This document shows positions 45,044 to 54,515 of a stretch of DNA of 64,000 nt, one piece after another. Each line of letters opens with the position of its first letter. Position 1 is the first letter of the stretch. A program made the translations under genes and the position numbers. The notes under the pieces are model-generated. The model was not told the origin of the DNA, ran no database searches, and was given only the letters and a program-made list of their open reading frames with translations. Source of the DNA: Arthrobacter sp. Leaf337 (lineage in GTDB: Bacteria > Actinomycetota > Actinomycetes > Actinomycetales > Micrococcaceae); the NCBI RefSeq assembly GCF_001423745.1, contig NZ_LMPC01000004.1:28006-92005 (forward strand). The letters are read 5' to 3'.

Positions 45044-45499
45044 CTAGGCCCCGGACCCGACCCATTCGACGGTCCCGTCGCTGAAGAACTGTTCCTTCCA
45101 GATGGGCACCTCCGCCTTGATCCGGTCAACGAGCTCCGAGCACACGTCGAACGCCTGGCCGCGGTGCGAGGCGGACACGGCGCACACCAATGCGGGGTCG
45201 CCGATTTCCAGCATGCCCACCCGGTGCGCGGCCCAGATCCGCACTGTTTCACCGCCGTCGCCCGCATGTTCGGCCACGAGCCGGGCGACGACGTCGGCCA
45301 TCACCTGGTGGGCCGTGGGATGCGCACTGTAGCTGAGCCGCTCAACGGGCTTGCCGCCGTCGTGGTTCCTGACTACGCCGCTGAAGCTGACCACGGCGCC
45401 CGCCGTGTCCGATTCCACGGCGGCGATAGCCTGCGCCACGGAGATGGGCTCCGCGCTCAGCACGGCATTCACGATTTCGAATCCGGTTTCAGTGCTCAT
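45044..45499 (-). CDS. moaE: Molybdopterin synthase catalytic subunit
   Basis: Large subunit of MPT synthase, which inserts the dithiolene sulfurs supplied by MoaD. It has 151 residues. VVSFSGVVRNHDGGKPVERL and SASHRGQAFDVCSELVDRIK are conserved, and the active-site Lys is in EVPIWKEQFF. The start ATG 45499 overlaps the end of the MogA-type gene by 11 nt. Last gene of the moeA-moaC-mog-moaE run. Confidence 0.97.
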   Translation of the reverse strand: MSTETGFEIVNAVLSAEPISVAQAIAAVESDTAGAVVSFSGVVRNHDGGKPVERLSYSAHPTAHQVMADVVARLVAEHAGDGGETVRIWAAHRVGMLEIGDPALVCAVSASHRGQAFDVCSELVDRIKAEVPIWKEQFFSDGTVEWVGSGA

Positions 45500-46013
45500 G
45501 GCTGCCTTCCAGTTGGTCGCAAAGGTGGGTGATGACCGGATCAAGCACGCCCAGGCCGTCCATGACGCCCTTGGGTGATCCGGGGAGATTGACAATGAAC
45601 GTCCGACCGGCCGCGCCCGCGTGTCCACGGCTCAGCATCGCCATGGGCGTCTTGGCCAGGCCGGCCTGCCGGATACCCTCCATGATCCCCGGAATCTCGC
45701 GGTCCAGCAGGGGGACAGTCATCTCCGGGGTGAGGTCATCGGGACTGAGTCCGGTTCCGCCGCTAGTGATGATCACGGCAGGATGCTGGGTCAGCAGGGC
45801 GCGGAGCGCGGCGCCCACGGGCTCGCCGTCAGGCACCACCATGGCCGGGAACGTTTCGAAGCCGTGCTCCGTCAGCCAATCGGTGATCACCGGACCGGTT
45901 TCGTCCCGGTAGATGCCCGCAGCGGCCCGGTTGGAGGCAATCACGACGCCGGCCTTCCGGCCGGTAGCCTCTCCGTGGCGGTGCGGTTCGGGCTGCTGTC
46001 CAAAGCTGCTCAT
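45489..46013 (-). CDS. mog: MogA/MoaB-type molybdopterin adenylyltransferase
   Basis: MPT-binding protein that activates molybdopterin with AMP before metal insertion. It has 174 residues. The signature [17 protein letters not shown] and the C-terminal [16 protein letters not shown] are diagnostic. Whether it is the Mog (adenylyltransferase) or MoaB (structural) type cannot be settled by eye. It overlaps moaC by 4 nt. Confidence 0.94.
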   Translation of the reverse strand: MSSFGQQPEPHRHGEATGRKAGVVIASNRAAAGIYRDETGPVITDWLTEHGFETFPAMVVPDGEPVGAALRALLTQHPAVIITSGGTGLSPDDLTPEMTVPLLDREIPGIMEGIRQAGLAKTPMAMLSRGHAGAAGRTFIVNLPGSPKGVMDGLGVLDPVITHLCDQLEGSHEH

Positions 46014-46504
46014 GCTGTCCAGTCCCCGCTCTTGCCGCCACTTTTGGCGAGCACCCTGATATCGGTCAAGACGGCGTGCTTGTCCACTGCCTTGATCATG
46101 TCGTACACGCTCAGTGCCGCCACCGATGCTGCGGTGAGGGCTTCCATTTCGACACCGGTGACGCCACGGGTCTTGACAGTGGCCAGCACCAGAACGGCAT
46201 CGCGGCCCAGTTCGAAGTCAATGGTGACCTTGGAGATGGGCAGCGGGTGGCACAGCGGGATGAGCTCGGGAGTCTTCTTCGCGGCCATGATTCCGGCCAC
46301 GCGGGCCACCGCCAAAGCGTCGCCCTTCGGCAGGTCGCCCGCACCCAGGAGGGCGAGCACCTCCGCGGTGGTGCGGACCGTGGCGGTGGCTGTGGCCTCC
46401 CGCGTGGTCTCGGCTTTGCCGGAAACATCAACCATCTGCGCTGTTCCGTCCCGGCGCAGATGTGTCAGCCCGGCAGCATTGTCTTCAGTATTCACAGCGT
46501 CCAT
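46010..46504 (-). CDS. moaC: Cyclic pyranopterin monophosphate synthase accessory protein
   Basis: Second enzyme of the cofactor pathway, acting on the MoaA product to form cPMP. It has 164 residues. [35 protein letters not shown] and the C-terminal Lys motif KSGGKSGDW are all present. It overlaps moeA by 13 nt. Confidence 0.98.
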   Translation of the reverse strand: MDAVNTEDNAAGLTHLRRDGTAQMVDVSGKAETTREATATATVRTTAEVLALLGAGDLPKGDALAVARVAGIMAAKKTPELIPLCHPLPISKVTIDFELGRDAVLVLATVKTRGVTGVEMEALTAASVAALSVYDMIKAVDKHAVLTDIRVLAKSGGKSGDWTA

Positions 46505-47721
46505 ACTTCCACTTCTGCGCCCTCGGCGAGCGCAGAAGTCCCCACCGGGACATGGATCAGGGCGTTGGAGCTGGCGAGGGCATGGACCAGGTGCGAGCCT
46601 GCGCCGCCTTCCAGCCGGACCGTGCCGTCCGGAAGGAGGGTCCCGCGCCGGACCTGGTGCTTGCCCGCGGGTGATTCCACCGGCTCCGCCAGACGGGCCC
46701 GAACGGCAGGCCGCGGTGCCGGTGCCCCGAACAATGAGCTGAGGACCGGGCGGAGGAACATCTCGAAGGAGACCAGGCAGCTGACCGGGTTACCCGGGAA
46801 ACCGATGAACGGAACGCCGTCGAACCGGCCGATTCCCTGCGGGCCGCCGGGCTGCATCGCCACATGCAGGAATTGCACGTCCTGTTCCGCGGTGGCCTGC
46901 CGGACCACTTCGTAGGCGCCCTTGCTGACGCCGCCCGTGGTGACGATCAGGTCCACCTGCGGGGCTTGCTCCCGCAGCATGGCGGTGAGTTCCTCCGGAC
47001 TGTCCGTTGAGATCGCCGCCCGCAGGACATCCAGCCCGGCCTGGCCCATGGCCGCTTCCAGGAGCGTGCCGTTGGCGTCGTAGATCTTGCCGGGTGCCAG
47101 TGGGCTGCCGGGTTCCACCACTTCGTCGCCCGTGGTGGCGAGGAGCACTTTCAGCTTCCGGTGCACGCTGACCCGGGTGATGCCCAGTGCGGCCAGAAGC
47201 CCCAGCTGGCCCGGGCCGAGGAAGGTTCCGCCGGCGAGCGCCAGCTCCCCTGAGCGGATGTCACTGCCTGCGTTCCGGACGTAGGTGCCAGGCTCTGTTG
47301 CCGGCAGCCGGACTGTGGCTGCCGTTCCGGGGTCCGGGAAGGAATCGGGAACAGCCATTTCAATGGGCACGACGGCGTCGGCTCCCAGGGGAATCATGGC
47401 GCCGGTCATGATGGGAGCGGCCGTGCCCGGCTCAAGCGCGGCCGCGGTGGCACCGGCCGGGATGGGCGCCACCACCGTAAGGGTCACCCCGCCGTCGGCA
47501 ACGTCCCTGCTGCGGACGGCAAAGCCGTCCATCTGGGAGTTGGCGAACGGCGGCAGGTCCACTGGAGCAGGGATATCCGCAGCCAGCCCGCGCCCCAGCG
47601 CCGCCAGGAGCGGCAGCTCTTCGGTTCGGCCGGGTCCGGGGAGGTCGGCCAGCAAATCCCGCACGGCGTCGCGGTGGGCCTCCACAGTGCGGGCCTGATG
47701 CCTGTCGTCGGTGCTGTGCAT
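46492..47721 (-). CDS. moeA: Molybdopterin molybdenumtransferase
   Basis: Inserts molybdate into adenylylated molybdopterin. It has 409 residues. The N-terminal domains include [15 protein letters not shown] with the catalytic Asp. The MoCF domain has [11 protein letters not shown] and [19 protein letters not shown]. Domain IV is the last 70 residues. It is 37 nt downstream of the oxidoreductase gene on the same strand. Confidence 0.97.
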   Translation of the reverse strand: MHSTDDRHQARTVEAHRDAVRDLLADLPGPGRTEELPLLAALGRGLAADIPAPVDLPPFANSQMDGFAVRSRDVADGGVTLTVVAPIPAGATAAALEPGTAAPIMTGAMIPLGADAVVPIEMAVPDSFPDPGTAATVRLPATEPGTYVRNAGSDIRSGELALAGGTFLGPGQLGLLAALGITRVSVHRKLKVLLATTGDEVVEPGSPLAPGKIYDANGTLLEAAMGQAGLDVLRAAISTDSPEELTAMLREQAPQVDLIVTTGGVSKGAYEVVRQATAEQDVQFLHVAMQPGGPQGIGRFDGVPFIGFPGNPVSCLVSFEMFLRPVLSSLFGAPAPRPAVRARLAEPVESPAGKHQVRRGTLLPDGTVRLEGGAGSHLVHALASSNALIHVPVGTSALAEGAEVEVWTL

Positions 47722-47758
47722 GCGTTCCTTACCTTGGTCCGGGCATCCTGGGCGCCCG

Positions 47759-49366
47759 CTACGGCGTCACGTCAACTCTAATGGTGTGGAATCCGGTAGC
47801 GCCGTCGGGAGCCACCCGGGCACGGTTTTCGATCTGCGGAGCACCCTTCAGGTCCGTGGCCCGGACCTGGACCTCGTACTGCCCGGGCGTCAGGGGCACC
47901 GACAACTGCCACTGGTACCACGTGTCCCGGGATATGCCCGGCGCAAGCTCCGCCCTCTGCCAGGGGCCGCGGTTGACGCGAAGTTCCACCTTGCCGATCC
48001 CGGTGTGCTGGGCCCATGCGACGCCGCCGAAGGCCACCGTTCCGGCACGAACCGGGCGGCCGGAGCGCGGAACGTCGATGCGCGAGGACGTCTTGATGGG
48101 ACCGCGTTCGCTCCAGCCGCGGGGCGTCCAATAGCCGACGTCGTCCGCGAACCGGGTCACCTTGAGTTCAGTGAGCCACTTGGTGGCGGAAACATAGCCG
48201 TACAGGCCCGGCACGACAAGCCGCACCGGGAAGCCGTGCTCGAGCGGCAGCGGCTCGCCGTTCATTCCGACGGCGATCAGGGCATCGCGGTCATCGGTGA
48301 GGACCTCCAGCGGCGTGCCGGCCGTCCACCCGTCCTTACTGCGGGACAGCACCATGTCCGCCCCGGTCTGCGGCCCTGCCATGGCCAGCAGTTCGCGGAC
48401 CGGCCAGCCCAGCCACAGCGCATTGCCGATCAGGTCCCCGCCCACTTCGTTGGACACGCAGGCGATGGTCACATGGCGTTCGGTCATGGGCTTGGACAGC
48501 AGCGCGGCGAAGTCCAGCTCAATCTCCCGCTCCACCATGCCCGTGACCTTGAGGACCCAGGAGTCCGGATCCACCGCCGGAACCGTGAGGGCGGTGTCGA
48601 TCCGGTAGAAGTCCCGGTTGGGAGTCACGAGCGGACTGATGCCGTCAAGGTTTAGTACAGCGCCCGCCGGAACCGGCGGAGCGGGAGACGCGGCTGCCGG
48701 CAGGGCGAGCTTGTTGCGGACTTCGCTGACTCCGGCAGCGGCTCCGCGGAGTGCTGCGGCAAGCCCTCCGCCCACTGTCGCTACGACGGCCCCTCCGCCA
48801 AGTGCTTGCATAAACCGGCGCCGGCCAGCTTCCGAGGGTGGAGCCGCGCCGGCGGCGGCCGCTGGCACGGCGGCCGGAGCCTCTTTCCATTCGCGCAGGC
48901 GCGACATCAGCCAGCGCAGCACCACGATTGCGGCTCCGGCGGCAAGCAGGGGCAGCGCGATGGCGTTGCCGGTTGCCTGGGCTCGGCCCAGTACAGCCAC
49001 GAGGCCCACCACTCCAAAGGTGGCGATGACCGCAAACCCGGCGAAGCGGCGGCGCCATTCCAGGAGGCCAGCCAGTGCGGCCAGCGCGGCAATGGCAAGC
49101 CCCATGCCGACGAGCAGCGCCAACTTGTCCGCGGTGCCGAACGCTGAGACGGCCCAGTCTTTGACGGCTGGCGGAACGGCGTCGATCACGGCGCCGCCAA
49201 CGGCCGTCATGGGCGACAGCGCCGGGCTGACGAGGGCCGCGACGAGTTCGCCGACGACCACTCCCGCGGCCACGGCCACAACACCCGCGGCAGCCGCCCA
49301 CCTGGCCGCGACTGTTGCCGGCAAGCCCGCCGGGACCTGGCCCGTGGCCGACTGGGACTTGTTCAC
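47759..49366 (-). CDS. Membrane-anchored sulfite-oxidase-type molybdoenzyme
   Basis: A 535-residue protein. Four N-terminal helices (for example LALLVGMGLAIAALAALAG and FAVIATFGVVGLVAVLG) lead to a second hydrophobic segment preceded by GRRRFMQALGGG, a twin-arginine-like motif. The outside part is the SUOX fold, with the Mo-binding Cys in VTIACVSNEVGGD and a C-terminal dimerisation domain (GTVAFGGVAWAQHTGIGKVE). The substrate is unknown; sulfite or methionine sulfoxide chemistry occurs in relatives. The start GTG 49366 is a best guess; GGAG is too close to it for normal spacing. It sits among the Mo-cofactor genes that would supply it. Confidence 0.9.
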   Translation of the reverse strand: MNKSQSATGQVPAGLPATVAARWAAAAGVVAVAAGVVVGELVAALVSPALSPMTAVGGAVIDAVPPAVKDWAVSAFGTADKLALLVGMGLAIAALAALAGLLEWRRRFAGFAVIATFGVVGLVAVLGRAQATGNAIALPLLAAGAAIVVLRWLMSRLREWKEAPAAVPAAAAGAAPPSEAGRRRFMQALGGGAVVATVGGGLAAALRGAAAGVSEVRNKLALPAAASPAPPVPAGAVLNLDGISPLVTPNRDFYRIDTALTVPAVDPDSWVLKVTGMVEREIELDFAALLSKPMTERHVTIACVSNEVGGDLIGNALWLGWPVRELLAMAGPQTGADMVLSRSKDGWTAGTPLEVLTDDRDALIAVGMNGEPLPLEHGFPVRLVVPGLYGYVSATKWLTELKVTRFADDVGYWTPRGWSERGPIKTSSRIDVPRSGRPVRAGTVAFGGVAWAQHTGIGKVELRVNRGPWQRAELAPGISRDTWYQWQLSVPLTPGQYEVQVRATDLKGAPQIENRARVAPDGATGFHTIRVDVTP

Positions 49367-49486
49367 TACTCCAGCATAGGTTCGGGGCACGGATGCGGGG
49401 CGTCTTTGCCGGCTTCTGTGGCGATCCGTTGGAACTCCGTGGGATCCACGGGTGTCACAGGCGTGATGGTTGGCCCCAAGGTGGCG

Positions 49487-49492
49487 TAGCCT
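49487..49492 (+). promoter_or_regulatory. -10 element for leaderless moaA
   Basis: TAGCCT ends 6 nt before the moaA ATG at 49499. I saw no Moco riboswitch in the 132-nt divergent spacer. Confidence 0.5.
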
Positions 49493-49498
49493 GAATTT

Positions 49499-50620
49499 AT
49501 GAGTGTTCAGCTTGGTATGCCGCAACCCCGGGAGGGGGCAGGTTCCGATCCGGTAGTGCCGTCGCGGCCGGCGGGCACGCCTGCGGGCCTAATGGACCGC
49601 TACGGACGCCGCGCCACGGACATGAGGCTGTCCCTGACGGACAAATGCAACCTGCGCTGCACCTACTGCATGCCGGCCGAAGGCCTGGAATGGCTGGCCA
49701 AGCAGGCTGTGATGTCCGCCGAGGAAATCGTGCGGATCGTGCGGATCGGCGTCGACCTGCTGGGCGTGCGCGAACTGCGCCTCACCGGCGGCGAACCCCT
49801 GGTCCGGGCGGACCTGCTCGACATCATTTCCGCCCTGCGCCAGGCCCACCCGCAGCTCCCGATCTCCATGACCACGAACGCCGTCGGCCTCGACAAGAAG
49901 GCAGCAGGACTGAAGGCCGCCGGGCTTTCCCGGATCAACGTCTCCTTGGACTCCCTGCACGAGGAAACGTTCACCAAACTGACCCGCAGGCCTTTCCTGG
50001 ATAAGGTCCTCGCCGGCGTGGATGCCGCGTGGGCGGCCGGACTCGGTCCCGTGAAACTCAACGCCGTCCTGATGCGGGGAATCAACGACGCCGAATCCCC
50101 GTCCCTGCTGGCCTGGGCCCTGGACCGCGGGTACGAACTCCGCTTCATTGAACAAATGCCGCTCGACGCCGACCACGGGTGGACCCGCCGGGACATGGTC
50201 ACCGCGGCCGAAATCCGCGAACTCCTGTCCGTCGACTACGTGCTCAGCGCCGATCCGCGCGACCGCGACGGCGCCCCCGCCGAACGCTTCGAGGTACGAC
50301 GCCGGACGCCGGGATCCGCCGACGCCACCGGCCCCGTGCTGGGCACGGTCGGAATCATCGCCTCCGTGACCGAGCCGTTCTGTTCGGACTGCAAGCGCAC
50401 CCGGATCACGGCCGAGGGCAAGATCATGAGCTGCCTGTTCTCACGCGAAGAATTCGATCTGCTGGGGCTGCTGCGCGAAGGCGCCACTGACCAGCAGCTC
50501 GCCGAACGCTGGCAGGACGCCATGTGGATGAAGCCAAAGGCGCACGGCATGGACCACGTCGGACTGGATGCCCCGGACTTTGTCCAGCCGGACCGCAGCA
50601 TGAGCGCCATCGGAGGCTGA
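49499..50620 (+). CDS. moaA: GTP 3',8-cyclase
   Basis: Radical SAM enzyme for the first step of molybdopterin synthesis. It has 373 residues. The N-terminal 4Fe-4S site is DKCNLRCTYCMP near residue 47; the second cluster is held by FCSDCKRTRITAEGKIMSCL. The C-terminal Gly-Gly needed for activity is intact (SAIGG). moaD follows 4 nt later. It is divergent from the oxidoreductase and moeA group. Confidence 0.98.
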   Translation: MSVQLGMPQPREGAGSDPVVPSRPAGTPAGLMDRYGRRATDMRLSLTDKCNLRCTYCMPAEGLEWLAKQAVMSAEEIVRIVRIGVDLLGVRELRLTGGEPLVRADLLDIISALRQAHPQLPISMTTNAVGLDKKAAGLKAAGLSRINVSLDSLHEETFTKLTRRPFLDKVLAGVDAAWAAGLGPVKLNAVLMRGINDAESPSLLAWALDRGYELRFIEQMPLDADHGWTRRDMVTAAEIRELLSVDYVLSADPRDRDGAPAERFEVRRRTPGSADATGPVLGTVGIIASVTEPFCSDCKRTRITAEGKIMSCLFSREEFDLLGLLREGATDQQLAERWQDAMWMKPKAHGMDHVGLDAPDFVQPDRSMSAIGG

Positions 50621-50624
50621 AGCA

Positions 50625-50891
50625 TTGAACGTACGTTACTTCGCTGCCGCGCGCGCCGCGGCAGGGGTGGAAGAGGAACGCTTTGAGCTTCCGGCAGGCT
50701 CCACCATGGAATCGCTGTTAAGCGCCGTGCTCGACGTCGACCGGCCGGCTCCGCCCGCCGGCACGCCTCCCCTCGGCAGGCTTCTCTCGCGAAGCAGTTT
50801 CCTGCTCAACGAAGTGGCTGTCCGCGACCGGTCCGTGGTCCTGGGACCGGACGACGTGGTGGACGTGCTGCCTCCGTTTGCCGGCGGCTAG
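50625..50891 (+). CDS. moaD: MoaD/ThiS-type sulfur carrier
   Basis: An 88-residue ubiquitin-fold sulfur carrier, the small subunit of MPT synthase. It starts NVRYFAAARAAAGVEEE after a TTG and ends in FAGG, the di-glycine that is thiocarboxylated. GGAGG lies 8 nt before the TTG at 50625. The stop shares CTAG with the convergent LuxR-type gene. Confidence 0.95.
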   Translation: MNVRYFAAARAAAGVEEERFELPAGSTMESLLSAVLDVDRPAPPAGTPPLGRLLSRSSFLLNEVAVRDRSVVLGPDDVVDVLPPFAGG

Positions 50892-52006
50892 GGTTTCAGC
50901 GGGCCATCACGACGGCCGCGTTCGGTGCCGAGGGCCAAGGCCAGCAAGGAGTTCCTGCTCCTTACCCCGCATGCCGCAAAAATCAGTTTGAACTGGTCCT
51001 GCACCGTATACGGGCTGATGCCCAGGGCTGCCGCCAACGCCGCGGTGTCCAGTCCGCCCGCGGCGAGCTCAAGCAGGCTGCGCTGCCGCGGCGTCAGGCC
51101 GAAGCACCGGGCGAATACGTCGAGCCTTTCCCCTGCCGGGCACTCCTGGATGGTCACCGCCAGCCTCACTGCCGGGTCCTCCCCGGCGTCCATGCGGAAT
51201 GACCTGAGGACGGCCCATCGGCCCAGGCCGATCGGGACCCTGGCGGATGCCGGGTGGGAATCCGCTCCGGCCTCGATGGCCAGGAGTTGTGCGGCCACGT
51301 TGTAGACCTCGGCCGGTATGGCCTCATAAGGGCTTGGCCCGGGCTGCAGCAGGCCAAGCCAGTCGCCGGCCGAGGGACTGCGGCTTGTTATGTTCAGCTC
51401 GGTGTCCAGCGTCAGCACCGCTTGTTGGGGCAGCCCGGACGTCGGCAGCGGGTCACGGCGTGGCTGCGCATCCCGCCTCATCTGCGCCGCCCTGCTTCGC
51501 CGCAGGCCCGCCGCAATGACAGGGGCGGCTGCTGCCAGGTGCGTCCTATCGCGTTCGGTGAATGGTCCGTCGTCCGTCGTCCGCCACAGATCGAGCCAGC
51601 CCCAGCAGCCGTGGCCGTCGGCGAACACTGCGGACAGGACGTCCGCTACGCCATACCGACGGAGGACACCGTTCCACAGCGGACTTCGCGCCGGGTCTCC
51701 CCCGGTGGCCGTTCGCAGGGTCACCGCAATCCGGCCGCTGGCAAGCAGCGACGTCCAGCGGCCTGGCACCGTCACGTACTTCAGCCTGATCAGTGCGGGC
51801 AGTTCCTGCGGGCAAGGAATGCGGGCCATCGGTGAAATGCCGGTGCAGGATGCTGGGTCGGTCAGGGGCCACGCAAACCACCTGAACGGAACGACGCGGC
51901 CCAGCTCGACCAAAAGCGCTGCCCGCAATTCGTGGTCCTCCAAGGACTCACGGCAGATTTCTCCGATCCTGTCCAGGCTCCGGCTCACCGCCCAATTCGT
52001 GGTCAT
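50888..52006 (-). CDS. LuxR-type transcriptional regulator
   Basis: A 372-residue regulator. The N-terminal 290 residues form an unidentified sensor part, possibly GAF/PAS-like (SAVFADGHGCWGWLDLWR, later LDTELNITSRSPSAGDWLGL). The C-terminal 65 residues are a GerE/LuxR helix-turn-helix (LTPRQRSLLELAAGGLDTAA, then GISPYTVQDQFKLIF). It is divergent from a small ABM-type gene at 52123, a plausible target. CATACT 6 nt before the ATG could be its -10 element. Confidence 0.88.
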   Translation of the reverse strand: MTTNWAVSRSLDRIGEICRESLEDHELRAALLVELGRVVPFRWFAWPLTDPASCTGISPMARIPCPQELPALIRLKYVTVPGRWTSLLASGRIAVTLRTATGGDPARSPLWNGVLRRYGVADVLSAVFADGHGCWGWLDLWRTTDDGPFTERDRTHLAAAAPVIAAGLRRSRAAQMRRDAQPRRDPLPTSGLPQQAVLTLDTELNITSRSPSAGDWLGLLQPGPSPYEAIPAEVYNVAAQLLAIEAGADSHPASARVPIGLGRWAVLRSFRMDAGEDPAVRLAVTIQECPAGERLDVFARCFGLTPRQRSLLELAAGGLDTAALAAALGISPYTVQDQFKLIFAACGVRSRNSLLALALGTERGRRDGPLKP

Positions 52007-52122
52007 GGAATCAGTATGGCCCGGGGACCCGCCCAGATTTCTGGGATACCGCGCTCCGACCGGCCGGGCATAGCGTGAAGTATCCGCAACAACGGAACAG
52101 CCAGCCGGAAGGAGAGTCTGTG

Positions 52123-52404
52123 ATGTTCACCCTGCAGATAGAGCACGGGATCAAGGATTTTGACCTGTGGAAGACGGCCTTCGACCGGGATCCGGTGAAC
52201 CGCGCGGCTTCGGGCGTAACCGCACACCGGATCAGCCGGCCGGTGGACGATCCGCGCTACGTGGTGGTTGAGCTTGATCTGGGGAGCCGGGAGCAGGCCG
52301 AGGCCTTGCTGGCCAGCCTTCAGCAAAATGTGTGGAACTCCCCCGTGGCGGCCCCTGCCCTCCAAGGCGCTCCGAAGGCCCGGATCCTGGAGTCCGCCCC
52401 CTGA
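52123..52404 (+). CDS. Small protein of ferredoxin-like (ABM-type) fold
   Basis: A 93-residue protein beginning MFTLQIEHGIKDFDLWKTAF, with VVVELDLGSREQAEALLASL in the second half. This beta-alpha-beta pattern resembles antibiotic-biosynthesis-monooxygenase-like dimeric proteins; no catalytic assignment is possible. AAGGAGAG lies about 9 nt before the ATG. It is divergent from the LuxR-type gene, which may control it. Confidence 0.75.
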   Translation: MFTLQIEHGIKDFDLWKTAFDRDPVNRAASGVTAHRISRPVDDPRYVVVELDLGSREQAEALLASLQQNVWNSPVAAPALQGAPKARILESAP

Positions 52405-52478
52405 TGCGCCGCGACGGACAGGTTGCTGACGGCTGCGTCGCGGAGGTGCCCTGCGGGGCAGCACGGGCCAGTCGAAGC

Positions 52479-52964
52479 TCAAGGACGGGCGGCGGAGTCC
52501 TCGGCCACGCGGCGGCAGACGGAGGTCATGAAAGGCGTGAAGGCCGCGGAGTCCGCAAGACGGACTTCGGAAGTGTGCGTCAGCACGCCGTCGTCCACCC
52601 GGAAGGTGTGCCGGGACGTGTCCCGGCCGTTGCGGCGCTCCACGGTGAGTACTCCGTTGTGCAGGGTGCACCGCGTCGGGGCTTCCCGCGGCAGTCCCAC
52701 ACTGTCCACGTGATACCAGACCGTGTCCGGATGGTCAGCGTCCATGGTGAACATGCCATGCCGCTCGAAACGGATCCCGTCATTTTCCGAATGGCGGTAG
52801 CTTTGCAGCACCGCGTACCCGCCGGCAGCCGTGGCGAAGGTCAGTTCAGCAGCTGCTGTCCTCGCAGGCCGGCGCGGCGTCGCCTCGATGCGTGTGGTCC
52901 CTGTCCAATGCCCGAGGAAAGCGTGCAGCTCTTGCCGCGCAGTCCCCGGGTGCAGACGGTCCAT
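52479..52964 (-). CDS. DUF1579-like protein
   Basis: A 161-residue soluble protein with the opening LHAFLGHWTGTTRIEATP, the Gly-x-Trp start of a lipocalin-like beta-barrel as seen in DUF1579 and heme-binding-like families. Beta-strand-rich segments follow (GGYAVLQSYRHSENDG, VWYHVDSVGLPRE). Function unknown. GGAGGAG sits 2 nt before the ATG, closer than usual. Confidence 0.75.
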   Translation of the reverse strand: MDRLHPGTARQELHAFLGHWTGTTRIEATPRRPARTAAAELTFATAAGGYAVLQSYRHSENDGIRFERHGMFTMDADHPDTVWYHVDSVGLPREAPTRCTLHNGVLTVERRNGRDTSRHTFRVDDGVLTHTSEVRLADSAAFTPFMTSVCRRVAEDSAARP

Positions 52965-53036
52965 AGCTCCTCCAGTGTGGCCCCGGCTTCATCATCACGC
53001 TCCGCGGGTGGAGTTGTCCAGCTTCAGGGGTACGAG

Positions 53037-54380
53037 CTAGAGGCCGAAGGTTTCGCCTTCCTCGAACGGACCCACTACGGTTACCGTCCGAGGCGCTGCA
53101 GCCAGTTCCCGCGCCAGCTCGCGCACCTGTTCCAAGGTGACGCCCTTGATCTGCCGAAGCGTTTCCTCGATGTCCTGGTATTCACCGGACACCAGCTCGG
53201 CCCGGCCCAGCCTGGACATCCGTGATCCGGTGTCCTCGAGCGCCAGGACGATCCCGCCGCAGAGCTGGCCCACGGCCTTCTTGAGTTCGTCGTCAGAAAT
53301 GCCGTGCTCTGCCAGCTTGTCCAGCTCGGCACCCAGCAGCTCAATGACCTGGCGGACCTTCGACGGCGTGCATCCCGCATACATGCCGAAGTAACCGGCG
53401 TCGGCGTATGACGATGCAAAGGAGTAGGTGGAATACACCAGGCCGCGCTTTTCGCGAACCTCCTGGAAGAGCCGGGAGGACATGCCGCCGCCCAGCACGG
53501 CATTAAGCACGCTCATGACATAGCGGCGGCCGTCCGTGGCAACGATCGTGGGGCAACCCATAATGATGTTCGCTTGCTCAACGGGCCGCTTCACCACATG
53601 GAGTCCGGCAGTGCCGGTAATTTCGGCCCGCTCAGTGGAGCGCCTTTCCACGGGAGCGGCACCGGGCTCCAGCGCCCAGCCCGCCTGCTGGAGCGCGTCC
53701 ACCACAAGTCCGCAGACGACGTCGTGGTCCAGTCCGCCGGCGGCGGTGATGACCAGCTCGTCCGGACGGTAGTAGCGGCGGTAGTGGTCCCAGACGGAAT
53801 CGCGGGCAACGGCCCGGATGGCCTCGGGGGTCCCGCCAATCGGGCGGCCGAGCGGGTGGGTTCCCAACACCGCTGCGACGAAATGTTCGTGGGCGACGTC
53901 TGTGGGGTCGTCGCTGTCCATTGCGATTTCCTCCAGGATGACGTCCCGCTCCTGCTCCATCTCCTGCGGATCCAGGACAGCACCGGTGATCATGTCCGCG
54001 ATGACGTCGATGGCCATCGGGAGGTCGGTGTCCAGGACCCGGGCGAAGTAGCACGTGCTTTCCTTCGCTGTGGCGGCATTGGACTCCCCGCCGACCTCGT
54101 CGAAGGCCGAAGCGATTTCCAGGGCGGAGCGCCGCCGGGTGCCCTTGAACAGCAAGTGCTCCAGGAAATGCGTGGATCCGTGCTGGCCGTGGGCTTCGTC
54201 CCGCGAACCCACGCCCACCCAGAAACCGATGGTCGCAGAACGCTGGCCAGGCATTGCCTCCGTCAGTACACGCACACCGCCGGGGAGCACGGACCGCCGG
54301 ACAACGGACCCGCCGTCGGCTCCGTGGATCAAGGTGTCTCCGGGATGGTTCTGCACTAGCGGCAGGGGTACGACAGTCAT
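53037..54380 (-). CDS. M16 family zinc peptidase
   Basis: Processing-peptidase-like enzyme of 447 residues. The inverted zinc motif HFLEHLLFKGT (HxxEH) is near residue 63, with the downstream Glu in ERDVILEEIAMD, so it should be active. The C-terminal half has the R/Y region (LVYSTYSFASSYADAGYFGM). In many actinobacteria this gene follows pnp and is annotated like Bacillus MlpA. I chose ATG 54380 with AAGG 5 nt upstream rather than the TTG one codon earlier. Confidence 0.95.
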   Translation of the reverse strand: MTVVPLPLVQNHPGDTLIHGADGGSVVRRSVLPGGVRVLTEAMPGQRSATIGFWVGVGSRDEAHGQHGSTHFLEHLLFKGTRRRSALEIASAFDEVGGESNAATAKESTCYFARVLDTDLPMAIDVIADMITGAVLDPQEMEQERDVILEEIAMDSDDPTDVAHEHFVAAVLGTHPLGRPIGGTPEAIRAVARDSVWDHYRRYYRPDELVITAAGGLDHDVVCGLVVDALQQAGWALEPGAAPVERRSTERAEITGTAGLHVVKRPVEQANIIMGCPTIVATDGRRYVMSVLNAVLGGGMSSRLFQEVREKRGLVYSTYSFASSYADAGYFGMYAGCTPSKVRQVIELLGAELDKLAEHGISDDELKKAVGQLCGGIVLALEDTGSRMSRLGRAELVSGEYQDIEETLRQIKGVTLEQVRELARELAAAPRTVTVVGPFEEGETFGL

Positions 54381-54480
54381 CAAGGCCTTTCAGGAAAACG
54401 GTGCCAAATCTGCCTGCCATCGTACCAGCGGAGCACTCCCCCGGAACCTCACGGAGGGGCGCTGTGCGGACGGCCACGGT

Positions 54481-54515
54481 TTAGCGACGGCGGGGCGGCT
54501 TAGCGACGGCGGGGC
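54481..54515. repeat. Two direct 16-bp repeats after pnp
   Basis: ttagcgacggcggggc occurs at 54481-54496 and again at 54500-54515, three bases apart. The second copy runs into the hairpin at 54511-54537. Confidence 0.75.
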
